In this document: piece by piece, positions 46,190 through 54,622 of the stretch
Position numbering within the stretch: the stretch's first letter is position 1
Layout: each line of letters starts with the position of its first letter
Source: Gammaproteobacteria bacterium
GTDB taxonomy: Bacteria; Pseudomonadota; Gammaproteobacteria; GRL18
Reading direction: 5' to 3'
Length of the DNA: 64,000 bases
NCBI GenBank assembly: GCA_016744375.1
Contig: JADGEM010000018.1
Span: 1 to 64,000, forward strand
Position numbers and translations under genes: made by a program
The notes under the pieces: model-generated
Databases searched by the model: none
The model's input: only the letters and a program-made list of their open reading frames with translations
Told to the model about the DNA's origin: nothing

Positions 46190-47653
46190 TTATTTTAAGC
46201 TCGTAAATAGTTGACTAAAATTATTAGCTGAAGCACCCATTAAATCCAGAGTGAATCCTGGGAAAAAACCAAGATATAAAAATCCAAATACCAGAATACT
46301 GGCGGCAAATAACTCAACTGGTTTTAAATCACTGATACCATCCATATTCCCGTGGCTGGGACCGGTAAATAAACGTCCCATGGTTCGGGCCGCATAGGCT
46401 GCACTGATCATTACACCAATGCTCACCAGTATGACGGTCCAGCCCCACTGTTCAAAAGCGCCGATAATGATATGAAGTTCAGCAATAAAACCTGCTGTAC
46501 CGGGCATGCCTACGGCCGCAAGAAAGGCTAAAGAGGTAAACACTGCAAATCGAGGGGTTATCTTAACCAGAGAACTATAATCGGTGATTTCCCGGGTGTG
46601 AGTGCGCTCATACAACAGACCGATGAGTAAAAATAAAGCGCCCGCCACCAGACCATGGGCGACCATTTGCATCAGGGCACCGGTGATACCTGAAATATTT
46701 AATGCTGCAATGCCTAATAATACAACGCCCATATGACTGATGGAAGAATAAGCAATCATGCCCTTTAAATCCGATTGCCGCCAGGCTAATAAGCCTCCGT
46801 AAATCAGACTGAATAGTGCTAAAACCATCAAAAATGTCTGTAAGGATAAAACGGCTTCAGGCAGCATAAATGCGGTACGGATGAGACCGTAAGCGCCCAT
46901 TTTTAATAAAATACCAGAGAGTAATATACTGACAGGACTAGGTGCTTCAACATGAGCCAGAGGTAACCAGCCATGTATAGGGAAAATGGGCATTTTGACC
47001 CCGAAACCGACTAAAAACCCAAGAAAGATCAAAACCTGTGTTTGTTCTGGTAGTGCCCGGGCACCTTCGAGCATAGCATCCATGGCAAATGAGTGGCCGG
47101 GTGTGGCATCAAATAAAACCAGCAGACTTAACAGCATAAAAACAGAGCCGCCCATGGTATAGAGGACAAAGTTAAGTGAAGCCATGCTGCGGCGTTTGCC
47201 ACCCCAGCGATCAATCAGAAAAAATAACGGGATAAGAGTAAATTCCCAGAAAACATAAAACAGTGACCAGTCCTGAGCCATGAAAACACCCAGCATGGCA
47301 CTTTCAAGCAGCAGCATGAGTAGATAATAGCCTTTGGTTCGTTCGGTGATGCTCTGGGAAGCGATAATGGCAATAAAACATAATAAAGTGGCCAGTAAAA
47401 CCATAGGAAATGAAATACCATCAATGCCCAGAGCAAAAGAAGTACCCATTCGAGTATTCCAGGGGACAATTTTACTAAATTGAAGGGCACTGCTATTGGT
47501 ATCGAAGGCAAAAATAAAGCTGATGGCATAAAGAAGAGTTATAGAGGCAAATGCTATGGCTGCTGTTCGAATCAAGGTTGATTGACTTGGCAATATGCTG
47601 ATGATTATTGCGCCAATGACCGGTAGCAATAATAATAATGTTAGACTATGCAT
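46190..47653 (-). CDS. NuoM/NdhD-like antiporter subunit, first gene of the dab locus
   Basis: 487 aa complex I subunit 4 homologue. Helix 5 Glu (FWEFTLIPLFFL), helix 7 Lys (VKMPIFPIHGWLPLAH), helix 8 Lys (LLKMGAYGLIRTA) and helix 12 Glu (GTAGFIAELHIII) are all intact. It looks like a competent proton-translocating subunit. It begins the minus-strand operon; the promoter should lie in the 242 bases shared with the divergent parE. Those bases contain TCTGGAATATTA (47709-47720) and TCTGGAATAATG (47767-47778), a possible repeated operator. Confidence 0.86.
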   Translation of the reverse strand: MHSLTLLLLLPVIGAIIISILPSQSTLIRTAAIAFASITLLYAISFIFAFDTNSSALQFSKIVPWNTRMGTSFALGIDGISFPMVLLATLLCFIAIIASQSITERTKGYYLLMLLLESAMLGVFMAQDWSLFYVFWEFTLIPLFFLIDRWGGKRRSMASLNFVLYTMGGSVFMLLSLLVLFDATPGHSFAMDAMLEGARALPEQTQVLIFLGFLVGFGVKMPIFPIHGWLPLAHVEAPSPVSILLSGILLKMGAYGLIRTAFMLPEAVLSLQTFLMVLALFSLIYGGLLAWRQSDLKGMIAYSSISHMGVVLLGIAALNISGITGALMQMVAHGLVAGALFLLIGLLYERTHTREITDYSSLVKITPRFAVFTSLAFLAAVGMPGTAGFIAELHIIIGAFEQWGWTVILVSIGVMISAAYAARTMGRLFTGPSHGNMDGISDLKPVELFAASILVFGFLYLGFFPGFTLDLMGASANNFSQLFTSLK

Positions 47654-47895
47654 GAATTCATTCTTTAGTAAAATGTTTTAGTAAAAAACAGGGCTTTGCA
47701 AAAATAGGTCTGGAATATTATTGCCAGAATAAATTTGCCAGTAAGACATAGCAAGATATAGAAATTTCTGGAATAATGGCGACAGATTATACGTTAAATA
47801 GTGATTTTAAGCCAATTCGGTTTTGATTCGTTTTTAATAAAAAAAACACAATTAATGATACTACTACAGACAAATAAGTAAGGTAAAAGAAATAA

Positions 47896-49800
47896 ATGGC
47901 AGCAAGCTCCTATGATGCACAGGACATTGAAGTTTTAAATGGTCTTGACCCTGTAAAAAGGCGTCCTGGAATGTACACCCAGATTGAACGGCCAAATCAT
48001 CTGGCACAGGAAGTTATTGACAATAGTGTGGATGAGGCAATGGCCGGTTTTGCCCGTCGTATTGATGTTCTTCTCTATAAAGACGGATCTTTATCTGTTA
48101 AAGATGATGGCCGGGGTATGCCAGTTGACCTGCATCCAGAAGAAAAAATACCTGGAATTGAGCTTATACTGACTCGCTTACATGCGGGGGGTAAGTTTTC
48201 TAATGACAACTATCAGTTCTCAGGTGGTTTACATGGTGTCGGTGTATCCGTGGTGAATGCTTTGTCACTCAAACTGGAGATCTGGGTGCGCCGTAATGGT
48301 GAGGAGCACCACATGGCATTTGCCGATGGTGATAAAATTCAGGATCTTGAAGTGATTGGTGAAGTGGGAAAACGCAACACCGGCACGACACTTCGTTTTT
48401 GGCCAAATAAAAATTATTTTGATACTACTAAATTTTCTGTTCGCCGATTAAAACATGGTCTTAAAGCCAAAGCGGTACTTTGTCCCGGTCTGGAAATTAA
48501 TTTTAAAGATGAAAATAGTGGCGAAAGTGAGTGCTGGTTTTATGAAAATGGTTTGTCCGATTACCTGTTGGATGAAATCAATGGGCGTGAATGCATTCCT
48601 GCCATTCCCTTTACCGGACATCTTGAAGGCAATAATGAGCAGGTAGAATGGGCTGTGCTCTGGCTGGATAAGAATGGTGAGCCTCAGGATAGTACACCTA
48701 TTATGGAGAGCTATGCGAATTTAATTCCAACTGCACAAGGTGGTACGCATGTTAATGGCTTTCGCACGGGCTTGACAGAAGCGATACGTGAGTTTTGTGA
48801 GTTCCGTAATTTATTACCCAGAGGGGTAAAACTAACCCCTGATGATGTCTGGGACAGCTGCTGTTATATTTTATCGGTTAAATTACTGGATCCGCTATTT
48901 TCAGGCCAGACTAAAGAACGTTTGTCTTCTCGTGAATGCGCCTCCTTTGTCTCCGGGGTGGCAAAAGATGCCCTCAGCTTATGGCTCAACGAGCATACGG
49001 AAGATGGTGAGCGACTGGCAGAGCAGGTTATTAGTCGAGCTAATCAGCGTATTCGTGCGGGTAAAAAAATTGTCCGCAAAAAAGTCACTCAAGGGCCTGC
49101 ATTACCTGGAAAACTGGCTGATTGCACTTCTTCCGATTTTAACGAAACAGAATTATTTTTAGTGGAAGGGGATTCAGCCGGAGGTTCAGCCAAACAGGCC
49201 CGGGATCGATATTTTCAGGCTATTATGCCTCTGCGGGGCAAAATCTTAAATACCTGGGAAGTGGACTCGACTCAGGTGCTGGCTTCTAACGAAGTACATG
49301 ATATTTCAGTGGCAGTGGGTGTTGAACCCGGTTCCTCGGATATAAAAGGTCTCCGTTATGGCAAAATTTGTATTCTTGCCGATGCAGATTCGGATGGTTT
49401 ACATATTGCTACATTACTCTGTGCTTTGTTTATCCGCCACTTTCAACCCTTAGTGGATGCTGGTCATATTTATGTTGCCATGCCGCCATTGTTTCGCATT
49501 GATGTCGGCAAACAAGTTTTTTATGCTCTGGATGAGTCAGAGAAAACAGGCATTCTGGATCGGATTGAGGCTGAAAAAATCAGAGGTAAAATCAATGTTC
49601 AGCGCTTCAAAGGACTGGGTGAAATGAATCCTCTGCAATTAAGAGAAACCACCATTGCCCCGGATACCCGCCGACTGGTTCGGTTGACCATGGGTGAAAA
49701 TGATAAAACATACCAAATGATGGACATGCTGCTTGGTAAAAAACGAGCAGCTGATCGTCGTTCATGGCTTGAGAATAAAGGTGATCTGGCCGTTATTTAA
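47896..49800 (+). CDS. parE: DNA topoisomerase IV subunit B
   Basis: 634 aa ATPase subunit. The GHKL ATPase domain contains VIDNSVDEAMAGFA, DDGRGMPVD and GGLHGVGVSVVNALS. The TOPRIM domain contains LVEGDSAGGSAKQARDRYFQ and the metal site ADADSDGLHIATLL, and the C-terminal segment has RFKGLGEMNPLQLRET. The length matches E. coli ParE (630) and rules out GyrB, which has an insertion. Decatenates chromosomes with ParC, encoded 2.5 kb downstream beyond an inserted toxin-antitoxin region. Confidence 0.95.
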   Translation: MAASSYDAQDIEVLNGLDPVKRRPGMYTQIERPNHLAQEVIDNSVDEAMAGFARRIDVLLYKDGSLSVKDDGRGMPVDLHPEEKIPGIELILTRLHAGGKFSNDNYQFSGGLHGVGVSVVNALSLKLEIWVRRNGEEHHMAFADGDKIQDLEVIGEVGKRNTGTTLRFWPNKNYFDTTKFSVRRLKHGLKAKAVLCPGLEINFKDENSGESECWFYENGLSDYLLDEINGRECIPAIPFTGHLEGNNEQVEWAVLWLDKNGEPQDSTPIMESYANLIPTAQGGTHVNGFRTGLTEAIREFCEFRNLLPRGVKLTPDDVWDSCCYILSVKLLDPLFSGQTKERLSSRECASFVSGVAKDALSLWLNEHTEDGERLAEQVISRANQRIRAGKKIVRKKVTQGPALPGKLADCTSSDFNETELFLVEGDSAGGSAKQARDRYFQAIMPLRGKILNTWEVDSTQVLASNEVHDISVAVGVEPGSSDIKGLRYGKICILADADSDGLHIATLLCALFIRHFQPLVDAGHIYVAMPPLFRIDVGKQVFYALDESEKTGILDRIEAEKIRGKINVQRFKGLGEMNPLQLRETTIAPDTRRLVRLTMGENDKTYQMMDMLLGKKRAADRRSWLENKGDLAVI

Positions 49801-50232
49801 AAGATGTGTCGTTATATCAAAAGATTATAATTTTTTACCAGAAATTTATATTAAATAAGTCTTAGAAAGGTGTATGTTGTAAGTAATTAAGATTTCTGGT
49901 GTATACCTGTTATGGTTATGCCAGCCACCGAGTAGAGAATACTGGGCCGGTAGATTGTAATTCACTGTTATAAAAGGGTTTTTTAAATACCAATAGTGAA
50001 TGTTAATTAAAATATGGGGAATTCTATAAATAAAGTTGGGGATTGTCTTTGTAAAATAGGCTAACTTTTTATTACGAATAAACTAGTTTGAAAACAATAC
50101 TTGGTGAACATATCATATATGATAAATATTGCTCTTTAAATAGCTATAACTATCATATAAGATAAATTGATAATAGCTAAATATGATACTATACTGTTTT
50201 TATGAGGTTTTTTCTATCAAATAAGGCTATTT
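49801..50232 (+). promoter_or_regulatory. hipB upstream region with palindromic operators
   Basis: 432 AT-rich bases with no gene. TATCATATATGATA (50111-50124) is a perfect palindrome. TATCATATAAGATA (50151-50164) is the same with one changed pair. The two start exactly 40 bases apart (about four helical turns), and a further half-site TATGATA lies at 50182-50188. TATC...GATA dyads upstream of an XRE gene fit autorepression by the antitoxin HipB. The earlier part of the gap contains no clear terminator for parE. Confidence 0.55.
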
Positions 50233-50478
50233 ATGTTGGTTTCACTCATTCAAATTCTTAATAATATCGTGGCAGAAGGTAAACGCCAAGGACTGACTCA
50301 AAAAGAAATCTGTCAGAAAGCGGGTGTGTCTGAAATAACGATTTCAAGAGCGAAAAAGCAGGGGGATATTCGTTTTTCTACACTGGAAAAGTTGGCAAAA
50401 TGTGTGGGGATGCAGTTAACAACCAGTGCTGACACACCTTTAATGACGCTCATTAACGATGGCGAGTTGTTTCAATGA
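50233..50478 (+). CDS. hipB: XRE-family antitoxin, HipB-like
   Basis: 81 aa single-domain DNA-binding protein with a helix-turn-helix at about 20-45 (LTQKEICQKAGVSEITISRAKKQ) and a following segment typical of XRE repressors. The frame overlaps the start of the kinase toxin gene by 4 bases (ATGA), the classic order for hipBA. It is predicted to bind the upstream TATC/GATA palindromes and to neutralise HipA. Confidence 0.8.
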   Translation: MLVSLIQILNNIVAEGKRQGLTQKEICQKAGVSEITISRAKKQGDIRFSTLEKLAKCVGMQLTTSADTPLMTLINDGELFQ

Positions 50479-51848
50479 GGGACCGCCACGCTGTAGTCTG
50501 GACTCGAATATCAGGAGAACCTGTTAAAATGGGCGAGCTCTATACGACAGAGCTTGAATCTCGTTTTGTCTATGATGAATCCTTTATTTCATTAAAGTTA
50601 CCTGGTCTGGGGTTAATTTTGTCCCCTGAGATTTTTGGTCTGAGCACCTTAAAGTGGACACGGACAGAACGCTTTGACTTTCCACCTCCACTGCAATCCT
50701 TGATCCCCCCTGCAGATGAGCATAATTTCCAACGCCATCTTATTATGAATTATCTTGAAACTTCAGGCGTGAAACGAGCTACTGATTTAGAAAATGACTG
50801 GAACATACTGACACTAAGTGGCCATGGTGGAATAGGGCATCTGGACACGTTTGCCTCAGATGAAAAAGCGATTGCCTGGTACTCGACACCCGCTTTGCCA
50901 CAAAAAGAACTGCTGGCCAGAGATACGACACTGGGCTTTTCCTTGAAAAATATGCTGACCTGGTTTGATGATGAAACAGGCAATCTGCTTGATTTTATTG
51001 GTCCGACCCCGAGTGTGGGTGGTGCGATACCTAAATTACTGCTATCCATTCCTAAAGCTGGTTGGAATGGTACAGTAGGTTTGCCAACCCGTTTTGGTAA
51101 TACTCAGTATACGGATGTGATTTTAAAGCTGGAGAAAGATACGGCTTACCCGGGCATATCAGAGCTGGAAGCCTTAGGATTGGATATTCATAAAAAGGCA
51201 GGGTTTGAAACGCCACGGTACTGGCTTACGGAATTTAATGGCATTCATGCCATTGCCATTGAACGCTTTGATAGAGATGAAAAGTGTATTCCTGTTTTCC
51301 AGGAAAGTATTTTTTCTGTTCTTGCTTCAGGCAATAGAGAGATTCAGAGTCATTATGATTCAAGCTATGACCAGATCGGACGTATGTTTGATAATCCTCG
51401 TATTGTCTTGATTGATGATCGCCGTGCTGCAAAAAAACATTTGCTAAAGCGACTATTGCTCTCTTTTTTAACCGGTAATGGTGATCTGCACTTGGAAAAT
51501 CTGAGCATTCAAATAAGAAAAGGAGTCAGTGATTTTTCACCAATTTATGATCCTGTACCGATGCGAGCGTATAGTATTCACAATATGTTGAACGTCATGC
51601 CGTTTGGTGACTATGGGGATTATATTGATGATCAGAATGATCCCGTTGATTTTACTCTGGCTTTGCAACGATTTAATCAATCCTTAGGTTTTGATCGCAA
51701 TTTATTAACGGAAATAATCAATGAATTGTTAATGGTAACCGATGATTTTTGTGAACAAGTGAATCAATTATCACGCTTGCCTGAAGAAAATAAAAAAAAT
51801 CTAATTCAGATCCATAAAAAGATCAGAGCGTTGTTGTCCGTTTTCTAA
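50475..51848 (+). CDS. hipA: HipA-type serine/threonine kinase toxin
   Basis: 457 aa. Recognisable HipA elements: substrate/phosphate loop GGAIPK (182-187), ATP-binding Lys218 (VILKLEKD), ERFDR (264-268), catalytic loop FLTGNGDLHLENLS with Asp337 and Asn342, and metal-binding Asp359 (SPIYDPVP). All residues needed for kinase activity appear intact. E. coli HipA phosphorylates GltX, inhibits translation and causes persistence; targets of this divergent member are unknown. It lies between parE and parC, an unusual site. It is followed by a broken in-frame ORF. Confidence 0.85.
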   Translation: MRDRHAVVWTRISGEPVKMGELYTTELESRFVYDESFISLKLPGLGLILSPEIFGLSTLKWTRTERFDFPPPLQSLIPPADEHNFQRHLIMNYLETSGVKRATDLENDWNILTLSGHGGIGHLDTFASDEKAIAWYSTPALPQKELLARDTTLGFSLKNMLTWFDDETGNLLDFIGPTPSVGGAIPKLLLSIPKAGWNGTVGLPTRFGNTQYTDVILKLEKDTAYPGISELEALGLDIHKKAGFETPRYWLTEFNGIHAIAIERFDRDEKCIPVFQESIFSVLASGNREIQSHYDSSYDQIGRMFDNPRIVLIDDRRAAKKHLLKRLLLSFLTGNGDLHLENLSIQIRKGVSDFSPIYDPVPMRAYSIHNMLNVMPFGDYGDYIDDQNDPVDFTLALQRFNQSLGFDRNLLTEIINELLMVTDDFCEQVNQLSRLPEENKKNLIQIHKKIRALLSVF

Positions 51849-52094
51849 GTATTGTTTGGACATTTCTATGAACGACTCTTTGATGATCAATTGTTGTCTT
51901 GTCGGGAGATATTAGAACTTGTCGCAGACAATCATATTCCTGATATTGCCCAGTATCAAATTATGCGTTTCATGCTTATAAACGGGTATTAGTATGGACG
52001 AATTTTAAATTTATCGGATCTCAGAGAGCCAAAAAGTGGTGTTTTCATGCAACGTTGGCCACAGATAAATATTTCTCACTCAATCTTCGCTTAA
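51849..52094 (+). pseudogene. Unrecognised ORF remnant after hipA, interrupted by one amber codon
   Basis: In the same frame as hipA, after its TAA, about 47 codons read like real coding sequence (FGHFYERLFDDQLLSCREIL, then ELVADNHIPDIAQYQIMRF) up to TAG at 51990. The frame then continues (YGRILNLSDLREPKSGVFMQ, RWPQINISHS) to TAA at 52092. No ATG start is suitable. I do not recognise the family. It is most likely the remains of a third gene of the inserted cassette, or a C-terminal part of a formerly longer protein. Confidence 0.35.
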
Positions 52095-52110
52095 TAATTA
52101 CAAAAAATTA

Positions 52111-52183
52111 TTATAAACTTATGGTATAAACAGGCTGAGAGTCGTATAGTTGCGTGGTTTGGTTATAAACTTTTGGTATAACC
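52111..52183 (+). repeat. Pair of 19-bp direct repeats with dyad symmetry upstream of parC
   Basis: TTATAAACTTATGGTATAA (52111-52129) and TTATAAACTTTTGGTATAA (52163-52181) differ at one position and are 52 bases apart. The second is framed as GGTTATA...TATAACC, a perfect 7-bp dyad at 52161-52183. They look like operators of a lost regulator, or of the toxin-antitoxin insertion. They lie about 100 bases before parC and may overlap its promoter. Confidence 0.5.
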
Positions 52184-52279
52184 GGCAAGACGTTGGTTGT
52201 CGGTATGATAGACCGATCTCTGTTCCTCTTTGTATCAACTTCATAATTATAAATACATTAATATAAGAACTTAAAATAT

Positions 52280-54538
52280 ATGTCCGAAACTACTTTCCAG
52301 GAAGATGGAACAGAGTCACAACCTATTAAAGAATTTACCGAGCAGGCGTATCTGGATTATTCCATGTATGTCATTTTGGATCGGGCTCTGCCGCATATTG
52401 CAGATGGTCTGAAACCGGTGCAGCGGCGGATTATTTTTGCCATGTCTGAATTGGGTCTGAAGGCCGGGGCAAAGCATAAAAAGTCAGCCAGAACGGTTGG
52501 AGATGTTTTAGGTAAATATCATCCGCATGGTGACAGTGCCTGTTATGAAGCTATGGTTCTTATGGCACAACCTTTTACCTATCGTTATCCTCTGGTGGAC
52601 GGGCAGGGTAACTGGGGCTCGCTGGATGATCCAAAATCTTTTGCCGCTATGCGTTATACGGAATCAAAATTATCCTTGTTTTCAGAAGTTCTATTAGATG
52701 AGCTAGGACAGGGAACAGTTGACTGGGAACCCAACTTTGATGGTACCCTGGAAGAACCTCGTCTGCTACCTGCGCAAGTCCCTCATATTTTATTAAATGG
52801 CACCACTGGTATTGCTGTGGGTATGGCCACAGATATTCCTGCCCATAATCTTAATGAAGTTGTTAATGCCTGTATTCTGCTGCTGGATTCACCCAAGGCG
52901 ACAATCGAGCAGATTACTGAAGAAATTAAAGGTCCTGACTATCCAACAGATGCTGAAATTATTACGCCTCAGGAAGATATTCTAAAAATGTATCGTACGG
53001 GCAATGGCTCGATCCGAATGAGGGGATGCTATGAGAAAGAAGGCTGCGATGTGATCATCACTGCCTTGCCTCATCAGACTTCAGGCAGTAAGGTGCTGGA
53101 ACAAATTGCGGCACAGATGCAGGCTAAAAAATTACCCATGGTGTCGGATCTTCGGGATGAATCGGATCATGAAAATCCTACTCGACTGGTTATTGTGCCT
53201 CGTTCTAACCGAATTGATGTTGAGCAGGTCATGCAGCATTTATTTGCCACAACGGATCTGGAAAAGACTTATCGGGTCAATATGAATATGATTGGTCTTG
53301 AGGGGCGTCCTCAGGTCAAGGATCTGAAAGCTATTCTTGAAGAGTGGCTGATGTATCGCTTTGAAACGGTTCGCCGGCGTCTGCAATATCGTCTGGATAA
53401 AGTAAATGATCGCCTGCATTTACTCGATGGCCTGTTAATCGCTTTTTTAAATATTGATGAAGTTATCCATATTATTCGTACAGAGGATAAGCCAAAACCT
53501 GTTTTGATGGCACGTTTTTCTTTGAGTGATGTTCAGGCTGAAGCGGTACTCAATCTTAAGTTACGCCATCTGGCTAAACTTGAAGAAATGCAGATCCGTA
53601 AAGAACAAAAAGAATTGCAGATTGAAAAAAGCTGGCTGACAAAAACTCTGGGATCACGCCAGCGCATGAAAACCCTGATCAAAAAAGAACTGCTTGCTGC
53701 TGTTGAAAAACATGGTGATGAACGTCGCTCACCTCTGGTTTCCAGAGAAGCGGCAAAAGCAATGGATGAAACTGATTTAGTTGGGGCGGATCCCATTACC
53801 GTTGTGCTCTCTGAAAAAGGCTGGATACGTGCAGCAAAAGGACATGATGTTGATGCTCTGGCACTTAATTATAAAGCCGGAGATGCATTTAAAGCCAGTA
53901 CTCAGGGGAAAACCAATCAGCAAGTGGCTATTTTAGATAGTGCCGGGCGCAGCTATTCTTTAACAGGGCATACCCTGCCCTCGGCAAGAGGGCAGGGTGA
54001 GCCTCTGACCGGACGTATTTCACCGGCTGGAAATGTTAATTTTATTTCTGTACTGATGAACGTGAATGAAGATCAACTCTATTTATTTACAACGGATGCC
54101 GGTTATGGTTTTGTCGGTAAACTCAGTGACATGTTCAGCAAAAATAAAAAAGGAAAGGCACTCATTAAGGTGCCTGGAGGTGCCCAGGTATTAGAACCGG
54201 TTGCCGTGAATGATATCAAAACTGATAAAGTGGTTGCCGTAACCAATGAAGGACGTTTGCTAATCCATTCTTTATCAGAGCTGCCGATTCTTGCAAAAGG
54301 TAAAGGAGTTAAAATTATTTCAATCCCGTCATCTCGAGTGGCTGAGCGTGAAGAATTTGTTGAGGGCATTATTATCTTACCTGAAGGTGAAAAATTGACC
54401 ATTATTTCAGGTAAACGTCATTTGACATTAAAGATATCTGATCTTGAACATTATATTCATGAGCGTGGTCGTCGTGGTAATAAACTGCCGAGGGGTTTAC
54501 AGAAAGTTGATGCAATCTATGCAGGAGAGAAAGAATAA
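52280..54538 (+). CDS. parC: DNA topoisomerase IV subunit A
   Basis: 752 aa, same length as E. coli ParC. The winged-helix breakage domain has the catalytic Tyr within [12 protein letters not shown], and the quinolone-resistance region reads [21 protein letters not shown] (Ser and Ala-Cys at the usual positions). The C-terminal beta-pinwheel is present but short relative to GyrA, with no GyrA box. Pairs with ParE at 47896. Ends in a very strong hairpin shared with the convergent FimX-like gene. Confidence 0.95.
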   Translation: MSETTFQEDGTESQPIKEFTEQAYLDYSMYVILDRALPHIADGLKPVQRRIIFAMSELGLKAGAKHKKSARTVGDVLGKYHPHGDSACYEAMVLMAQPFTYRYPLVDGQGNWGSLDDPKSFAAMRYTESKLSLFSEVLLDELGQGTVDWEPNFDGTLEEPRLLPAQVPHILLNGTTGIAVGMATDIPAHNLNEVVNACILLLDSPKATIEQITEEIKGPDYPTDAEIITPQEDILKMYRTGNGSIRMRGCYEKEGCDVIITALPHQTSGSKVLEQIAAQMQAKKLPMVSDLRDESDHENPTRLVIVPRSNRIDVEQVMQHLFATTDLEKTYRVNMNMIGLEGRPQVKDLKAILEEWLMYRFETVRRRLQYRLDKVNDRLHLLDGLLIAFLNIDEVIHIIRTEDKPKPVLMARFSLSDVQAEAVLNLKLRHLAKLEEMQIRKEQKELQIEKSWLTKTLGSRQRMKTLIKKELLAAVEKHGDERRSPLVSREAAKAMDETDLVGADPITVVLSEKGWIRAAKGHDVDALALNYKAGDAFKASTQGKTNQQVAILDSAGRSYSLTGHTLPSARGQGEPLTGRISPAGNVNFISVLMNVNEDQLYLFTTDAGYGFVGKLSDMFSKNKKGKALIKVPGGAQVLEPVAVNDIKTDKVVAVTNEGRLLIHSLSELPILAKGKGVKIISIPSSRVAEREEFVEGIIILPEGEKLTIISGKRHLTLKISDLEHYIHERGRRGNKLPRGLQKVDAIYAGEKE

Positions 54539-54558
54539 CATTAATATATGCTTAACTC

Positions 54559-54621
54559 CGGGAGACATGGGTGGCTTGCCCATCTTTTGACGTGGGCAAG
54601 CCACCCATGTCTCCCGTTTTT
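54559..54621. terminator. 24-bp perfect stem terminator after parC
   Basis: Arms at 54559-54582 and 54593-54616 are perfectly complementary for 24 bp (core GACATGGGTGGCTTGCCCA) with a 10-base loop, followed by TTTTTC on the plus strand. It lies between convergent genes and can end both transcripts. Largest member of the CATGGG palindrome family. Confidence 0.92.
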
Positions 54622-54622
54622 C

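Noticed and set aside
38106-47653. Canonical nuo or mrp operon
   Set aside because: None of the NuoA-K core or MrpA/B/C/E/F/G subunits is encoded; the presence of dabA identifies the locus as a carbon pump.
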